A DNA stretch of 64,000 nt from Rathayibacter sp. VKM Ac-2857 (GTDB taxonomy: Bacteria; Actinomycetota; Actinomycetes; Actinomycetales; Microbacteriaceae): positions 1,364,001 to 1,428,000 of the forward strand of contig NZ_JABMLE010000001.1 of the NCBI RefSeq assembly GCF_013205025.1, read 5' to 3'. Of the stretch, positions 42,064 to 50,810 are shown piece by piece; the stretch's first letter is position 1, and each line of letters starts with the position of its first letter. The notes below the pieces were generated by a model that was not told where the DNA came from, ran no database searches, and saw only the letters and a list, made by a program, of their open reading frames with translations. Both the position numbers and the translations under genes were made by a program.

Positions 42064-43047
42064 ATGCCCTTCTCCCGGTCGTCCACCCGCGCTGCCCGCC
42101 GCGCCCTCGCCCTCGGCGCGGCGCTCGCCGTCGCCCTCCCGCTCGTCGCGTGCTCCGGAGCGAGCGACGCCGCCTCGGACGGCGGCGGCGAGACCGTCAC
42201 CGTCACCGTCGGCACCCTGCGCGGCCAGCCGCACTTCTACCAGCCGTTCCTCTACGAGCAGTTCGCGGAGGAGGGCGTCGAGTTCGAGGTGATCACCCTC
42301 GACACCACGCCCGCGCTCAGCGACGCCCTGGTCGCCGGGACGATCGACTTCGCGATCTCGGGCGTCACCCCGACCATCGCCTCGATCGCGCAGGACCGGG
42401 ACCTGAAGATCGTCGCGTCCGCCGCGGACGGCGGCTCGGGCTTCCTCGGCGGCGAGGGCATCTCCTCCGTCGAGGACCTGGCCGGCAAGAAGGTCGGCTA
42501 CATCCAGGGCAGCGCCCAGGAGGTCGCGCTTCGCTACTACCTCGACCAGGCCGAGCTCACCGACGACGACCTCGAGCTGATCACGATCCCGGTGCCCGAG
42601 ATGGCGTCCGCGTACACCAGCGGCTCGATCGACGCGTTCTTCGGCGTGGAGATCGGCGTCTCGATCGCGGAGGCCGCCGGCGGCACCGAGATCGCCGACC
42701 CCTACGCGACGCCGATCGGCCGGGTCAACATCGGCCTGGTCACCACCGGCGCGATGATCGAGGAGCAGCCGGAGGTCGTGCAGAAGGTCGTCGACACGCA
42801 CGCCGCGACGACCGAGTACATGGCCGACAACGTGGACGAGTGGCTGCCCGACATGATCGCCGAGTTCGGCGGCGACCAGGAGGTGCTCGAGTCGGCGCTG
42901 GAGAACTTCTGGCTCCGCTCCGACCTCAGCGAGGAGTACCAGGGCCAGCTCGGCGCGCTCGCGACGCAGATGCAGGAGCTCGGCTTCATCGACTCGGCGC
43001 CCGCGATCGAGGACGTCGTCGACACGACGTTCGCGCCCGCGGCCTGA
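42064..43047 (+). CDS. ABC substrate-binding lipoprotein, SsuA/TauA/NMT1-like
   Basis: A 327-residue exported lipoprotein: basic start, hydrophobic core, lipobox LVACS. The mature protein has VTVGTLRGQPHFYQPFLYEQ, ALVAGTIDFAISGVTPTIAS, DLAGKKVGYIQGSAQEVALR and YTSGSIDAFFGVEIGVSIAE, the bilobed NMT1/SsuA fold. The family binds sulfonates, nitrate or thiamine precursors; this ligand is unknown. It heads a three-gene importer operon (SBP, permease, ATPase). ATG 42064 gives a signal of normal length. Confidence 0.88.
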   Translation: MPFSRSSTRAARRALALGAALAVALPLVACSGASDAASDGGGETVTVTVGTLRGQPHFYQPFLYEQFAEEGVEFEVITLDTTPALSDALVAGTIDFAISGVTPTIASIAQDRDLKIVASAADGGSGFLGGEGISSVEDLAGKKVGYIQGSAQEVALRYYLDQAELTDDDLELITIPVPEMASAYTSGSIDAFFGVEIGVSIAEAAGGTEIADPYATPIGRVNIGLVTTGAMIEEQPEVVQKVVDTHAATTEYMADNVDEWLPDMIAEFGGDQEVLESALENFWLRSDLSEEYQGQLGALATQMQELGFIDSAPAIEDVVDTTFAPAA

Positions 43048-43058
43048 GCGGTCGCCCG

Positions 43059-43940
43059 ATGACCACCACGACCCGCCCCGCGGAGGCGGCGACCGCCACC
43101 GAGCGGCTCGCGACCGTCAAGCGCCGGCGCCGCCCCGGGCGCAGCGGCTGGACGCCCTTCCTGCTCGGCCTGCCCGTCCCGATCCTGTTCCTGCTGCTCT
43201 GGCAGTTCGGGCGGGCGGGCGAGTGGGAGCTGCCGTTCGGCATCCGGATGGCCTTCCTGCCCTACCCGGGCGACGTGCTGGTCTCGCTGATCGACTACGC
43301 CGTCGCGGGGCTGCGGAACGACGCGTTCAGCGGGCTGCTCTGGACCGACCTGGCGGCGAGCGCCGGCCGCGTCTTCGGCGGCTTCGCGCTCGCCACGGTG
43401 CTCGCGGTGCCGCTCGGCGTGCTGATGGGCCGCTACTACGCGATCAACTCGCTGTTCGATCCGTTCATCAACTTGTTCCGGCCGGTTCCGGCGACGGCGT
43501 GGGTGCCGCTGGTGGCGCTGCTGATCGGCTACGGCGACCAGGCGTCGATCTTCCTGATCACGCTCTCGGCGTTCTTCCCGATCGTGCTCGGCACGATCAG
43601 CGGCGCGCGCCAGGTGCCGCCGCGGCTGATCGAGGCGGCGCGGATGCTCGGCACGTCGCGAGGAGGCGTGCTCGTGCGGGTCGTCCTGCCCGCCTCCGCC
43701 GCCGCGATCGTCAACGGCATGCGCATCGGCCTCGGCCTCGCCTGGGTCGTGCTGGTGCTCAGCGAGACGACCGGGGTGAGCACGGGCCTCGGCTCGACGA
43801 TCTTCCTGGCGCGCGACGTGGTGCGCACCGACCTGATCGTGGTCGGGATGATCTGCATCGCGATCGCGGGCTTCGCCTCCGACAGGCTGCTCCTGCTCCT
43901 GTTCCGCGTGCTCTTCGGCCGCCGGCCGCTCGTCAAGTGA
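43059..43940 (+). CDS. ABC transporter permease, SsuC/TauC-like
   Basis: A 293-residue membrane subunit with six TM segments and a basic cytosolic N terminus. The permease EAA-loop reads RQVPPRLIEAARMLGTSRGG, which contacts the ATPase; FLPYPGDVLVSLIDYAV is typical of SsuC/NrtB permeases. It starts 11 bp after the binding-protein stop and ends 7 bp before the ATPase gene. It forms the channel of the importer together with the other two products. Confidence 0.92.
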   Translation: MTTTTRPAEAATATERLATVKRRRRPGRSGWTPFLLGLPVPILFLLLWQFGRAGEWELPFGIRMAFLPYPGDVLVSLIDYAVAGLRNDAFSGLLWTDLAASAGRVFGGFALATVLAVPLGVLMGRYYAINSLFDPFINLFRPVPATAWVPLVALLIGYGDQASIFLITLSAFFPIVLGTISGARQVPPRLIEAARMLGTSRGGVLVRVVLPASAAAIVNGMRIGLGLAWVVLVLSETTGVSTGLGSTIFLARDVVRTDLIVVGMICIAIAGFASDRLLLLLFRVLFGRRPLVK

Positions 43941-43947
43941 GGACCCG

Positions 43948-44748
43948 ATGACGCACTCCGCCCCCTCCGCCGCCCCCGCTCGCACCGCGGACGTCCACGT
44001 ACTCGACCTGGTGAAGCGCTACGACACCGCCGGCGGCGGCGTGCTCGCCATGGCCGACGTCTCGCTCGACATCCGCTCGGGCGAGTTCGTCGCCGTGGTC
44101 GGCGCGAGCGGCTGCGGCAAGTCGACGCTGCTGCGCATCCTCGCCGGGTTCGAGGAGGCGACGGAGGGCGTCGTCGAGGTCGGCGGCCGGGCCGTCTCCG
44201 CGCCCGGGCCTGATCGCGGCGTGGTCTTCCAGGACTACGGGCTCTTCCCCTGGCTGAGCGTGCGCGAGAACGTGGCCTATGGGCCGCGGCGCAAGAAGCT
44301 GGCCAAGGCGGCCGCGGCGGAGGTGACCGACCGCTTCATCGAGGCGGTGGGGCTGACCCGATTCGCCGACCGCTTCCCGGGCGAGCTGTCCGGCGGCATG
44401 CAGCAGCGCGTCGCGATCGCGCGGGTGCTCGCGAACGAGCCGTCTGTGCTGCTGATGGACGAGCCGTTCGGTGCGCTCGACGCGCTCACCCGCTCCGATC
44501 TGCAGGTCGAGCTCAAGCGGATCCACCGCGAGACGGGTACGACCGTGCTGTTCGTGACGCACTCGATCGAGGAGGCGGTCTACCTCGCCGACCGCGTCGT
44601 GGTGATGACCGGCGGCGCCTCGCACGGGGTGCCCGGGCACATCAGCGAGATCGTGACGGTCGACCTGCCCGGCGAGCGCGACGTGACGGCGCCGGAGTTC
44701 AACGAGTGCAAGCGCCGCATCTCGGCGCTGGTGCACGCGCCGGCCTGA
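43948..44748 (+). CDS. ABC transporter ATP-binding protein, SsuB/TauB-like
   Basis: A 266-residue ATPase with all core motifs: Walker A GASGCGKST (52-60), Q-loop Q95 (VVFQDYGLFPW), signature LSGGMQQR (147-154), Walker B LLMDEPFGALD with D171-E172, and H-loop H205 (VTHSIEEAVYL). The FQDYGLFPWLSV stretch is typical of the nitrate/sulfonate/taurine class. It energises uptake through the permease encoded just upstream. A 61-bp palindrome lies 8 nt after the stop. Confidence 0.94.
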   Translation: MTHSAPSAAPARTADVHVLDLVKRYDTAGGGVLAMADVSLDIRSGEFVAVVGASGCGKSTLLRILAGFEEATEGVVEVGGRAVSAPGPDRGVVFQDYGLFPWLSVRENVAYGPRRKKLAKAAAAEVTDRFIEAVGLTRFADRFPGELSGGMQQRVAIARVLANEPSVLLMDEPFGALDALTRSDLQVELKRIHRETGTTVLFVTHSIEEAVYLADRVVVMTGGASHGVPGHISEIVTVDLPGERDVTAPEFNECKRRISALVHAPA

Positions 44749-44756
44749 CGCCGTGC

Positions 44757-44817
44757 CGCGAGATGCCACTTGTGCACGCTTTTCACGGCGTGTCGCGTGC
44801 ACAAGTGGCATCTCGCG
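44757..44817 (+). repeat. 61-bp palindromic element, copy 4
   Basis: Consensus copy: 23-bp perfect arms around a 15-nt loop, TTTTCACGGCGTGTC. It is in forward orientation, 8 nt after the ABC ATPase stop and upstream of the same-strand small gene. Confidence 0.92.
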
Positions 44818-44867
44818 GGAGGGGGCGAGGGAGGCTTCGGGGATCCACGTCTGAAGGAGGAAGCGTC

Positions 44868-45176
44868 ATGACGAGTTCCGTTCGCGCCGGCCGGATCGCC
44901 AGGAGCGCTCTCGCCGGGGTGCTGCTCATCAACGCGGTGCCGCACGGCGTCGCGGCGCTGCAGGGGCGGAGATTCCCCTCGCCGTTCGCCACGCCGCCGG
45001 GGCGCGGGCTGTCGTCGCCGCTCGCGAACGCGGTGTGGAGTGCGGGCAATCTGGCCGCCGGGCTGGCCGCCCTGCCGCGCCGCAGGTCGAGAGGCGAGGG
45101 TCGCGGCGCGGTCCTCGGCGCGACGGCGATGGGCGTCTTCCTCGCCGCGTACTTCGGGAGCCTCGACCTCGACTGA
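44868..45176 (+). CDS. small membrane protein, unknown function
   Basis: A 102-residue protein with about three hydrophobic segments (SALAGVLLINAVPHGVAAL, ANAVWSAGNLAAGLAAL, GAVLGATAMGVFLAAYFGSL). The pattern NAVPHGVAALQGRRFPSPFA resembles a short uncharacterised bacterial membrane family. ATG 44868 is preceded by a perfect AAGGAGG. A 61-bp palindrome lies 11 nt after the stop, shared with the convergent surface protein gene. Confidence 0.75.
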   Translation: MTSSVRAGRIARSALAGVLLINAVPHGVAALQGRRFPSPFATPPGRGLSSPLANAVWSAGNLAAGLAALPRRRSRGEGRGAVLGATAMGVFLAAYFGSLDLD

Positions 45177-45187
45177 CGCCTCCCTCG

Positions 45188-45248
45188 CGCGAGATGCCAC
45201 TTGTGCGCGCCGCCATCGGCGTGTCGCGTGCACAAGTGGCATCTCGCG
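45188..45248 (+). repeat. 61-bp palindromic element, copy 5
   Basis: Outer arms conserved; the inner left arm reads GTGCGCGCCGCCATCGG, the most diverged loop. It sits between convergent stops, 11 and 10 nt away. Confidence 0.9.
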
Positions 45249-45258
45249 GAGGGGTGGC

Positions 45259-46386
45259 CTACGCGGTGCGGCGGCGGCGGGCGGTGAGGAGGAGCGTCGC
45301 GCCGGCCAGGAGCAGGACGCCGGAGATCGGGAGAACGGCGCCGGCGGGCGAGCCCGTCTCCGCGAGCGCTGCCGTGCGGTTCACGGCCTTCGCCGGAACG
45401 ACCGTCGAGGACGGCTGCACCGGGACGGCCGGCTGCACGGTCGACGCGGGCTCGAGCGGCACGGCCGGCTGCACGGTCGTGGACGGCTCCAGCGGGACGG
45501 CCGGACGGACGGTCGTGGCCGGCGTCAGCGGGACGGCCGGCACCACCGGCGTCTTCGGGATCGGGAGGGTGTCCGAGAGACGGTGGACCACGCGGAAGTC
45601 CTTCGGGCTGAGGCCGGAGACCTCGGTCGCGAGGCCGGCGGAGCCCCGGTTCAGGTCCTCCTGGGTGACCGTGCTCTGCACGCTCATCACCGTCGTCTGC
45701 CCGACGGCGAGGTCGGCGCCGCCCAGCAGATCACCCAGGTGCACGAAGCGCAGGGGCACGTCGCCGGTGTTGGTCACGGGCACCGTCCAGGTCACGATCG
45801 TCCCGGGCACCACCGGCACCTGCTCGAAGACCCCGGTCAGCTCGCCGGACAGGTGCGGATGCTCGCCCGGGAGGGTGAGTCCGCCGTTCAGGGACTTGGA
45901 GACGGTGACGCCCTGCGGGGTGGTCCCCGACGCCTCGATGAGAACGATGACGGCCCCGGTCTGCAGGTCGTCCTCGCCGACGGTGGTCTGCGTCGTCAGG
46001 GTCACCGTCCCGCCGACGGGCAGATCCGCCCCTCCGAGGAGGTCGCCGAGATGCACCCCGCGCAGCGGCACGTCACCGCTGTTGGTGAGGCGCGCGGTCC
46101 AGTGCACCGTCGAGCCCAGCCCGACGGGCTTCCCGGTGCCCGTCTCGAACTCGCCGGTGATCGTGCCGGAGATCTTCGGGTTCTCCTCGGCGAGCGCGGC
46201 CTGGGCCGCGGGGGTGGCGGAGGCCGCGGGGGTGGCCGACGCCGCGGGCGCCGCCTCGCTCGCGTGCGCGTCCGTCGCGGCGGAGCCGAGCAGCCCGGCC
46301 AGCAGGACGGCGGAGGCGGCAGCACTCGCGATCCTCGGGCGGGCGGGTCGATCGTGTCGAGTGGGACGGTGCGGTCGAGTGGGCAC
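45259..46386 (-). CDS. sortase-anchored surface protein with two tandem domains
   Basis: A 375-residue exported protein. A signal peptide (about 1-43) is followed by an Ala/Pro spacer and two tandem domains of about 105 residues (NPKISGTITGEFETG..., HPHLSGELTGVFEQV...), each with TNSGDVPLRGVHLGDLLGGA-like cores, similar to DUF11/DUF7507 adhesin repeats. A stalk of 12-residue repeats (TTVQPAVPLEPA type) leads to LAETG, a hydrophobic helix and RRRR. LAxTG is the class E sortase signal of Actinobacteria. No sortase gene is in the window. Probably cell-wall-linked. Confidence 0.85.
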   Translation of the reverse strand: MPTRPHRPTRHDRPARPRIASAAASAVLLAGLLGSAATDAHASEAAPAASATPAASATPAAQAALAEENPKISGTITGEFETGTGKPVGLGSTVHWTARLTNSGDVPLRGVHLGDLLGGADLPVGGTVTLTTQTTVGEDDLQTGAVIVLIEASGTTPQGVTVSKSLNGGLTLPGEHPHLSGELTGVFEQVPVVPGTIVTWTVPVTNTGDVPLRFVHLGDLLGGADLAVGQTTVMSVQSTVTQEDLNRGSAGLATEVSGLSPKDFRVVHRLSDTLPIPKTPVVPAVPLTPATTVRPAVPLEPSTTVQPAVPLEPASTVQPAVPVQPSSTVVPAKAVNRTAALAETGSPAGAVLPISGVLLLAGATLLLTARRRRTA

Positions 46387-46638
46387 GGGACTCCTCAGAG
46401 GTGGTGGCGACGGCGGTGGACGCCGCCGATCCTCTCGCCCCGCACGGGTGGCGGCCGCATCCGTGGCACTCGTCGTTCCGGGGGCACGAAGTGACGAGGC
46501 GCCCCGTCGGTGACGACGAGGGCACTCGCCCGATCCCGCAGAAGGGGGGTCAGTGATCAGCTGGGAACGACTCGTTCTGTGTCACTGCTCCTGTCACGCT
46601 GGGCACAGGCTCCATCACACGTCTTGCGAGAGGGAACG
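46387..46638. other. 252-bp divergent intergenic region
   Basis: No gene is supported between the surface protein and the small hypothetical gene. The palindrome GAACGA-C-TCGTTC lies at 46565-46577; its GAAC-N5-GTTC spacing does not fit a LexA box. AGAGGG precedes the next start. Confidence 0.4.
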
Positions 46639-46908
46639 ATGCCCGCACTCCGGCTGGTGCTCTACCTGGTCGACGACCCCGAGCAGACGCCGCACCTCTG
46701 CACGTTCCACGGCGACCGCCATCGGCTCGCCCACGATCTCGAGACGCGGCAGTTCCTGCCCGTCGTCCGCGGTCACGGGCAGTACAGCGTCGTCGCGGTG
46801 AACCGCATCCAGCGCGTCGAGTTCGAGCGGCTCGAGGAGGACGCCGCGGACCAGCCGGCTCGCCGCGCGGACGACCTCGAGAAGGCGGCGCACACCCTCC
46901 GCGGCTGA
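46639..46908 (+). CDS. small hypothetical protein
   Basis: An 89-residue soluble protein: MPALRLVLYLVDDPEQTPHL, HGDRHRLAHDLETRQFLPVV, then VAVNRIQRVEFERLEEDA. It has alternating strands and a charged C-terminal helix; no family was recognised. ATG 46639 follows GAGAGGGAAC. It is monocistronic and upstream of the lipoprotein gene. Confidence 0.65.
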   Translation: MPALRLVLYLVDDPEQTPHLCTFHGDRHRLAHDLETRQFLPVVRGHGQYSVVAVNRIQRVEFERLEEDAADQPARRADDLEKAAHTLRG

Positions 46909-47054
46909 TCCCCGCGACCGACCTCCGCGACGGCACGGATCGCCGGCTGCGGATCGTTATCGGATCGCGTACCCGGCGAGGCCCGTCGCATCGGAGGATG
47001 GCGGAGGGGGACGGATCGTGCTCCCGTCGTCCGCTCTCCGGGGGTTCCGCCACC

Positions 47055-47792
47055 ATGCTCGTTCCGTCTCGCACGCTCCTGCGCGCTGTTCTCGTCGTCG
47101 GCGTGGTCGCCGGGCTGAGCGGGTGCGTTCCCGCCGGCGATCCCATCGCGCAGCCCGCCGAGACGGCGACAGCCACCGCTACCGCTACCGCTACCGCTAC
47201 CGCTACGGTCACCGCGACTCCGACGCCGACTCCGACGCCGACGCCGACACCCACGCCCGCGCCCGCTGTCGCCGCGAGCCTGCTGATCGGGCCGACCTCG
47301 TTCTCGCTGGTGGACGCGGAGGGCGCTCAGCTGGGCACCTGGGAGTACCGCAACGGCACGGGCGTCGTCGCCGCGCTGACCGACGCGTTCGGCAGCGAGC
47401 CCGCCGAGTCGGACGACGTCCCCTACGAGGGCTACCGCAGCCGCGCCTACAGCTGGCCGGGCTTCGTCCTCAAGGACACCGACGTCTACGACGCGGGCGG
47501 ACCGGAGCTCACCTACCCCGAGCCGGACTTCCTCCTCGAGGCCACCGCCGCCACGGTCGGTGATGTCGCCATCAGCACCCTGGGCGGAGTCGCAGTGGGT
47601 GACGCGACCGCCGAGGTGGTGGCCGAGCACCCGGACAGCGCGAACGGCGGCTCCCTCGGCACCTTCCTCTTCGACACGACCCCCGTCGGCACCCTCGAGG
47701 GCCACGAGCTGACCAACACGGTGGGCGCGATCGCCGAGGACGAGGTCACCGTCTCGCGCCTGCTCGCGCCGTTCGTCAACTGGGGCGTCTGA
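47055..47792 (+). CDS. lipoprotein with Thr-Ala/Thr-Pro repeat linker
   Basis: A 245-residue exported lipoprotein: signal LRAVLVVGVVAGLSGC, then a linker of TA dipeptides followed by TP dipeptides, then a globular domain (ASLLIGPTSFSLVDAEGAQL ... PEPDFLLEATAATVGDVAI). The TA part is encoded by five perfect ACCGCT hexamers (47175-47204) and the TP part by ACGCCG/ACTCCG units, so length can change in frame. The globular domain was not recognised. ATG 47055 gives a normal signal length. Confidence 0.75.
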   Translation: MLVPSRTLLRAVLVVGVVAGLSGCVPAGDPIAQPAETATATATATATATATVTATPTPTPTPTPTPTPAPAVAASLLIGPTSFSLVDAEGAQLGTWEYRNGTGVVAALTDAFGSEPAESDDVPYEGYRSRAYSWPGFVLKDTDVYDAGGPELTYPEPDFLLEATAATVGDVAISTLGGVAVGDATAEVVAEHPDSANGGSLGTFLFDTTPVGTLEGHELTNTVGAIAEDEVTVSRLLAPFVNWGV

Positions 47793-47812
47793 GGGGCGCG
47801 GGCACCGGCGCG

Positions 47813-47853
47813 GGATCTCGATGCGCCCGCTCCGCGGGCTGCTCGATCAGCAG
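47813..47853 (+). repeat. degenerate REP-like copy
   Basis: GGATCTCGATGCGCCCGCTC...CGGGCTGCTCGATCAGCAGG matches the REP-like element with several substitutions (GATGCG for GATACG, GCTGCTCGA for GCTACTCGA). Confidence 0.65.
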
Positions 47854-47964
47854 GAAGCCCGCAGGCACGAGCAGAGCGGCGGCCGTGCCCGTCGAGCGGC
47901 CGGCCGCTGTGGCGCCTCGCGATCGCGTGGTGCGCCTCCGCCGACGTGGCGGCGGCGATCGCGC

Positions 47965-48837
47965 TCAGCAGTCGCGGGAGCCGAAGCCGAGCCCCGTGAT
48001 CGCGCTGCTGTGCCAGCCCTGGTAGCCGCCGTGCTGGCTGTAGACGAGCGAGCTGCCCGAGGGGAAGGAGCGGAACGTGAAGGTGTCGTAGCGGGGCCCG
48101 CGCGTGAGATTCGGCTCGAACTCGGTGGCGCGTCGGAAGGGGTCGGCGATCGTCCCGGCGCCGACTCCCGCGTCTCCGCCCCGCGAGGAGATCGAGGTGG
48201 GCGCGACGCTGAAGCCGACGGTCGACCACCACTTCGTGGCCCAGTAGAGCGTCTCGCTGTGCGCGCTCGAGCTGATGTCGAGGAAGGTGAGCTGCACGTC
48301 CACCGGGTCGAACGGCTTCCCGGCCGCATCGAAGAACTCGAAGATCAGCGTCTGCGCATCGGGCCCCGGCGTCGGCACCTCCGGGACCCTCACGTCCGAC
48401 GACGACGCCTGCCCGGCGCGGCGCTGGTTCAGGAGGAGCACCCCGGGTTCGAAGATGCGCGACGGCGCCTCGTTGGCGAAGTCCGAGGATCCACCGGCGT
48501 ACCACACCGTGCCGTCCTGGGTCAGGTTGTAGTTCGTGCCGTCGACCGTGGGCGTGGTCGTGGTGTCCGGCGCCAGGACCGAGGTGATCCGGACCGTGGA
48601 CGTCGTTCCGGTGGGCGAGGTCGCGGTGAGGGTCAGCGGATTCAGCGACACGCTCGACTGCGTGAACATCGTCACGCTCGTGCAGGGCAGCGGGTCGGTG
48701 GCCGGAGTCATCGACGCGGCGGCGAGGGGAGCCCCGACCGCCGCGCTGATCACGGGGATGCTCCAGAGCGCGCCCGCCGTGACGGAGCGACGGGTGGGAC
48801 CGGAGGAGTGAGTCGGGTCGGACGAGAGAGGGGACAT
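47965..48837 (-). CDS. Tat-exported protein, paralog A
   Basis: A 290-residue protein with a twin-arginine signal (PTRRSVTAGALWSIPVISAA) ending in APLAAAS. The mature part has a Cys near its start (PCTSVTMF) and ends in SRDC. Motifs shared with two neighbours are STVRITSVLAPDTTT, LLLNQRRAG, DAQTLIFEFFDAAGKPFDP, STVGFSVAPTSISSRGG, GAGTIADPFRRAT and FPSGSSLVYSQHGGYQGWHS. A beta-rich fold is likely. No known family was recognised. ATG 48837 follows a GAGAGAGGGG site. Confidence 0.8.
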   Translation of the reverse strand: MSPLSSDPTHSSGPTRRSVTAGALWSIPVISAAVGAPLAAASMTPATDPLPCTSVTMFTQSSVSLNPLTLTATSPTGTTSTVRITSVLAPDTTTTPTVDGTNYNLTQDGTVWYAGGSSDFANEAPSRIFEPGVLLLNQRRAGQASSSDVRVPEVPTPGPDAQTLIFEFFDAAGKPFDPVDVQLTFLDISSSAHSETLYWATKWWSTVGFSVAPTSISSRGGDAGVGAGTIADPFRRATEFEPNLTRGPRYDTFTFRSFPSGSSLVYSQHGGYQGWHSSAITGLGFGSRDC

Positions 48838-49020
48838 GGCGGATCCGTTCCAGAGGAGGAGTGGACAGGCGAGGACCGACTGCCCGACACGGCAGCGTAG
48901 GTTCGACATCCCACAAAGACGAATCCTCCTCACGTCTGGCGCGGGACGTCGGTTCGCCGCTGCTCCCTAGGCGGTGCTCAGCAGCGGGACGCCGGCTCGA
49001 GCCCACCGGCGCCCCGGCCC

Positions 49021-49857
49021 TCACTCCCCGTCGGCGAAGTCCGTGCCGCGACTGAGAGGCTCCCACGCGTCGACGTCGGAGCGGAGGGAGTCGAGCACTG
49101 CGCGGAAGGCGTCCGACGCGTCGTTGCCGAGCAGCAGGATCGACGGAGGGGCGGCCGACTCCACGGCCTCGATCAGCGCGGTCGCCGCCTTCGCCGGGTC
49201 GCCCTTCTGGGTGCCGTGCACGGTGTCGTGCTCCTTGCGGCGCTTGCCCGCCGTCTCGGCGTAGTCCGCGATCGGCTGCGACGACTGGGTGAGCGAGCGG
49301 CCGGCGAAGTCGGTGCGGAAGCCGCCCGGCTCGACCGAGAACGCCCGGATGCCCAGCGGCGCGACCTCCTTGCGCAGCGACTCGGTGAGCGCCTCGATCG
49401 CGGCCTTCACCGCGGCGTAGTAGCCCGAGCCCTCCGGCGAGATGCGCGCGCCGATCGAGGACAGGTTGACGATCGTGCCGGAGCGGCGCTCGCGCATCCC
49501 GGGCAGGACCGCCTTGATCGTGCGGACGGTGCCGAAGAGCTGGGTGTCGAAGAGCTGCTGCACCGCGGCCTCCTCACCCTCCTCCACCGCCGCGCGGTAG
49601 CCGTAGCCCGCGTTGTTGACGAGCACGTCGATCCCGCCGAAGCGCTCCTCGGCGGCGTCGACCGCGGCGGCGACCTGCGCGTCGTCGGTCACGTCGAGGG
49701 CCAGGGCGAGCGCGGAGTCGGGGTGCGCCTCGGCGATGTCGCGGACGGAGTCGACGTCGCGCGCGGTGACGACGGCGCGGTCGCCGTGGGCGAGGACGGC
49801 GGTCGCGAGCGCGCGGCCGAGTCCGGTGGAGCAGCCGGTGATGAGCCAGGTGGTCAT
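49021..49857 (-). CDS. short-chain dehydrogenase/reductase
   Basis: A 278-residue classical SDR: cofactor motif TGCSTGLG (7-14), structural NNAG (81-84), catalytic S133/S134, Y147 and K151 (YYAAVKAA). VTDDAQVAAAVDAAEERFGG and VEPGGFRTDFAG fit the SDR11/oxidoreductase-like group with an extended substrate loop. It probably reduces a ketone or oxidises a secondary alcohol with NAD(P). The N terminus directly precedes the Rossmann strand, supporting ATG 49857. It is divergent from the DUF1206 gene. Confidence 0.9.
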   Translation of the reverse strand: MTTWLITGCSTGLGRALATAVLAHGDRAVVTARDVDSVRDIAEAHPDSALALALDVTDDAQVAAAVDAAEERFGGIDVLVNNAGYGYRAAVEEGEEAAVQQLFDTQLFGTVRTIKAVLPGMRERRSGTIVNLSSIGARISPEGSGYYAAVKAAIEALTESLRKEVAPLGIRAFSVEPGGFRTDFAGRSLTQSSQPIADYAETAGKRRKEHDTVHGTQKGDPAKAATALIEAVESAAPPSILLLGNDASDAFRAVLDSLRSDVDAWEPLSRGTDFADGE

Positions 49858-49981
49858 GCGGTCCTTCTTCCTCGAGGGCGCCCGCGGCAGGCGCGATCGG
49901 TGGGATCGGCGCGGGCAGGACTCCATTCCACCGCCGCCGGGGCGCCGCGGGACAGGGGTGGACGCGTGAGAGGCTGGTCCG

Positions 49982-50791
49982 GTGTCCACAGTGAGCGTGC
50001 CGACGCCGCGCTCGGGGGTCCGGACGCGGCGATTCCGGCGCCTCGCGCGCCTCGGCTTCGCCGTCAACGGCGTGGTGCATCTGCTGATCGGCGGACTCTC
50101 GCTGCGGGTCGCGTTCGGGGACGAGACGACGCAGGAGGCGGATCCCTCCGGCGCGATCGCGCGCCTGGCCGAGACGCCGGCCGGACTCGTCGTCGTCTGG
50201 GCGGCGCTGGTCGCGCTCGTCGCGCTCGGGCTCTGGCAGCTCTCCTTCCAGAGCCGCTCGAGCGATCCGAGCCGCGCGAAGCGCCTCGGGCGGCGGATCG
50301 TGGAGTCGGGCAAGGGCTTCGCGGCGCTCGCGCTGGCCGGGACGACGCTGGTCTTCGCGCTCGGCGGGTCGACGAGCTCCTCCGCCACCATCCGCGCGAT
50401 CAGCACCGACCTGCTGGCTCGGCCGGCGGGAGCGATCGTGCTGACGCTGGTCGGCGGGATCGTCCTCGGCAGCGGGATCGGCTTCGTCGCCATCGGCGTG
50501 CGCCGCGGCTTCCGCAAGCTCGTGCGGATCCCCGCAGGGCGGCGCGGCACGGCCGTGCTGATCCTCGGCGCGGCCGGCTACGTCTCGAAGGGCATCGCCC
50601 TCGGCATCGCCGGCGGCCTCTTCGTCGTCGCCGCGATCACCGGCGACGCCCGGCGGGCGACCGGCCTCGACGGCGCCCTGCGCTTCCTCGACGTCCCGCC
50701 CTACGGGACCATCGCGCTCACCGTCATCGGCGCCGGCCTCGTGATGTACGGCGGCTTCCTGATCGCCCGCGCGAAGCTCGCCAAGCTCTGA
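49982..50791 (+). CDS. DUF1206 membrane protein
   Basis: A 269-residue protein with six TM segments arranged as three two-helix repeats, each opening with an R-G/F-V-G-like stretch (RRLARLGFAVNGVVHLLIGG, SGKGFAALALAGTTLVFALG, GRRGTAVLILGAAGYVSKGI). This matches the DUF1206 domain. Function unknown; members are common in Actinobacteria and cyanobacteria. GTG 49982 begins the first repeat with a short cytosolic tail. Its stop is 19 bp from the convergent paralog B. Confidence 0.88.
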   Translation: MSTVSVPTPRSGVRTRRFRRLARLGFAVNGVVHLLIGGLSLRVAFGDETTQEADPSGAIARLAETPAGLVVVWAALVALVALGLWQLSFQSRSSDPSRAKRLGRRIVESGKGFAALALAGTTLVFALGGSTSSSATIRAISTDLLARPAGAIVLTLVGGIVLGSGIGFVAIGVRRGFRKLVRIPAGRRGTAVLILGAAGYVSKGIALGIAGGLFVVAAITGDARRATGLDGALRFLDVPPYGTIALTVIGAGLVMYGGFLIARAKLAKL

Positions 50792-50810
50792 GCGACTGTC
50801 GTCGGCCGGG

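Noticed and set aside
46565-46577. GAACGACTCGTTC as an SOS box
   Set aside because: The spacing between GAAC and GTTC is 5 bp rather than 4, and the adjacent gene is not a repair gene.
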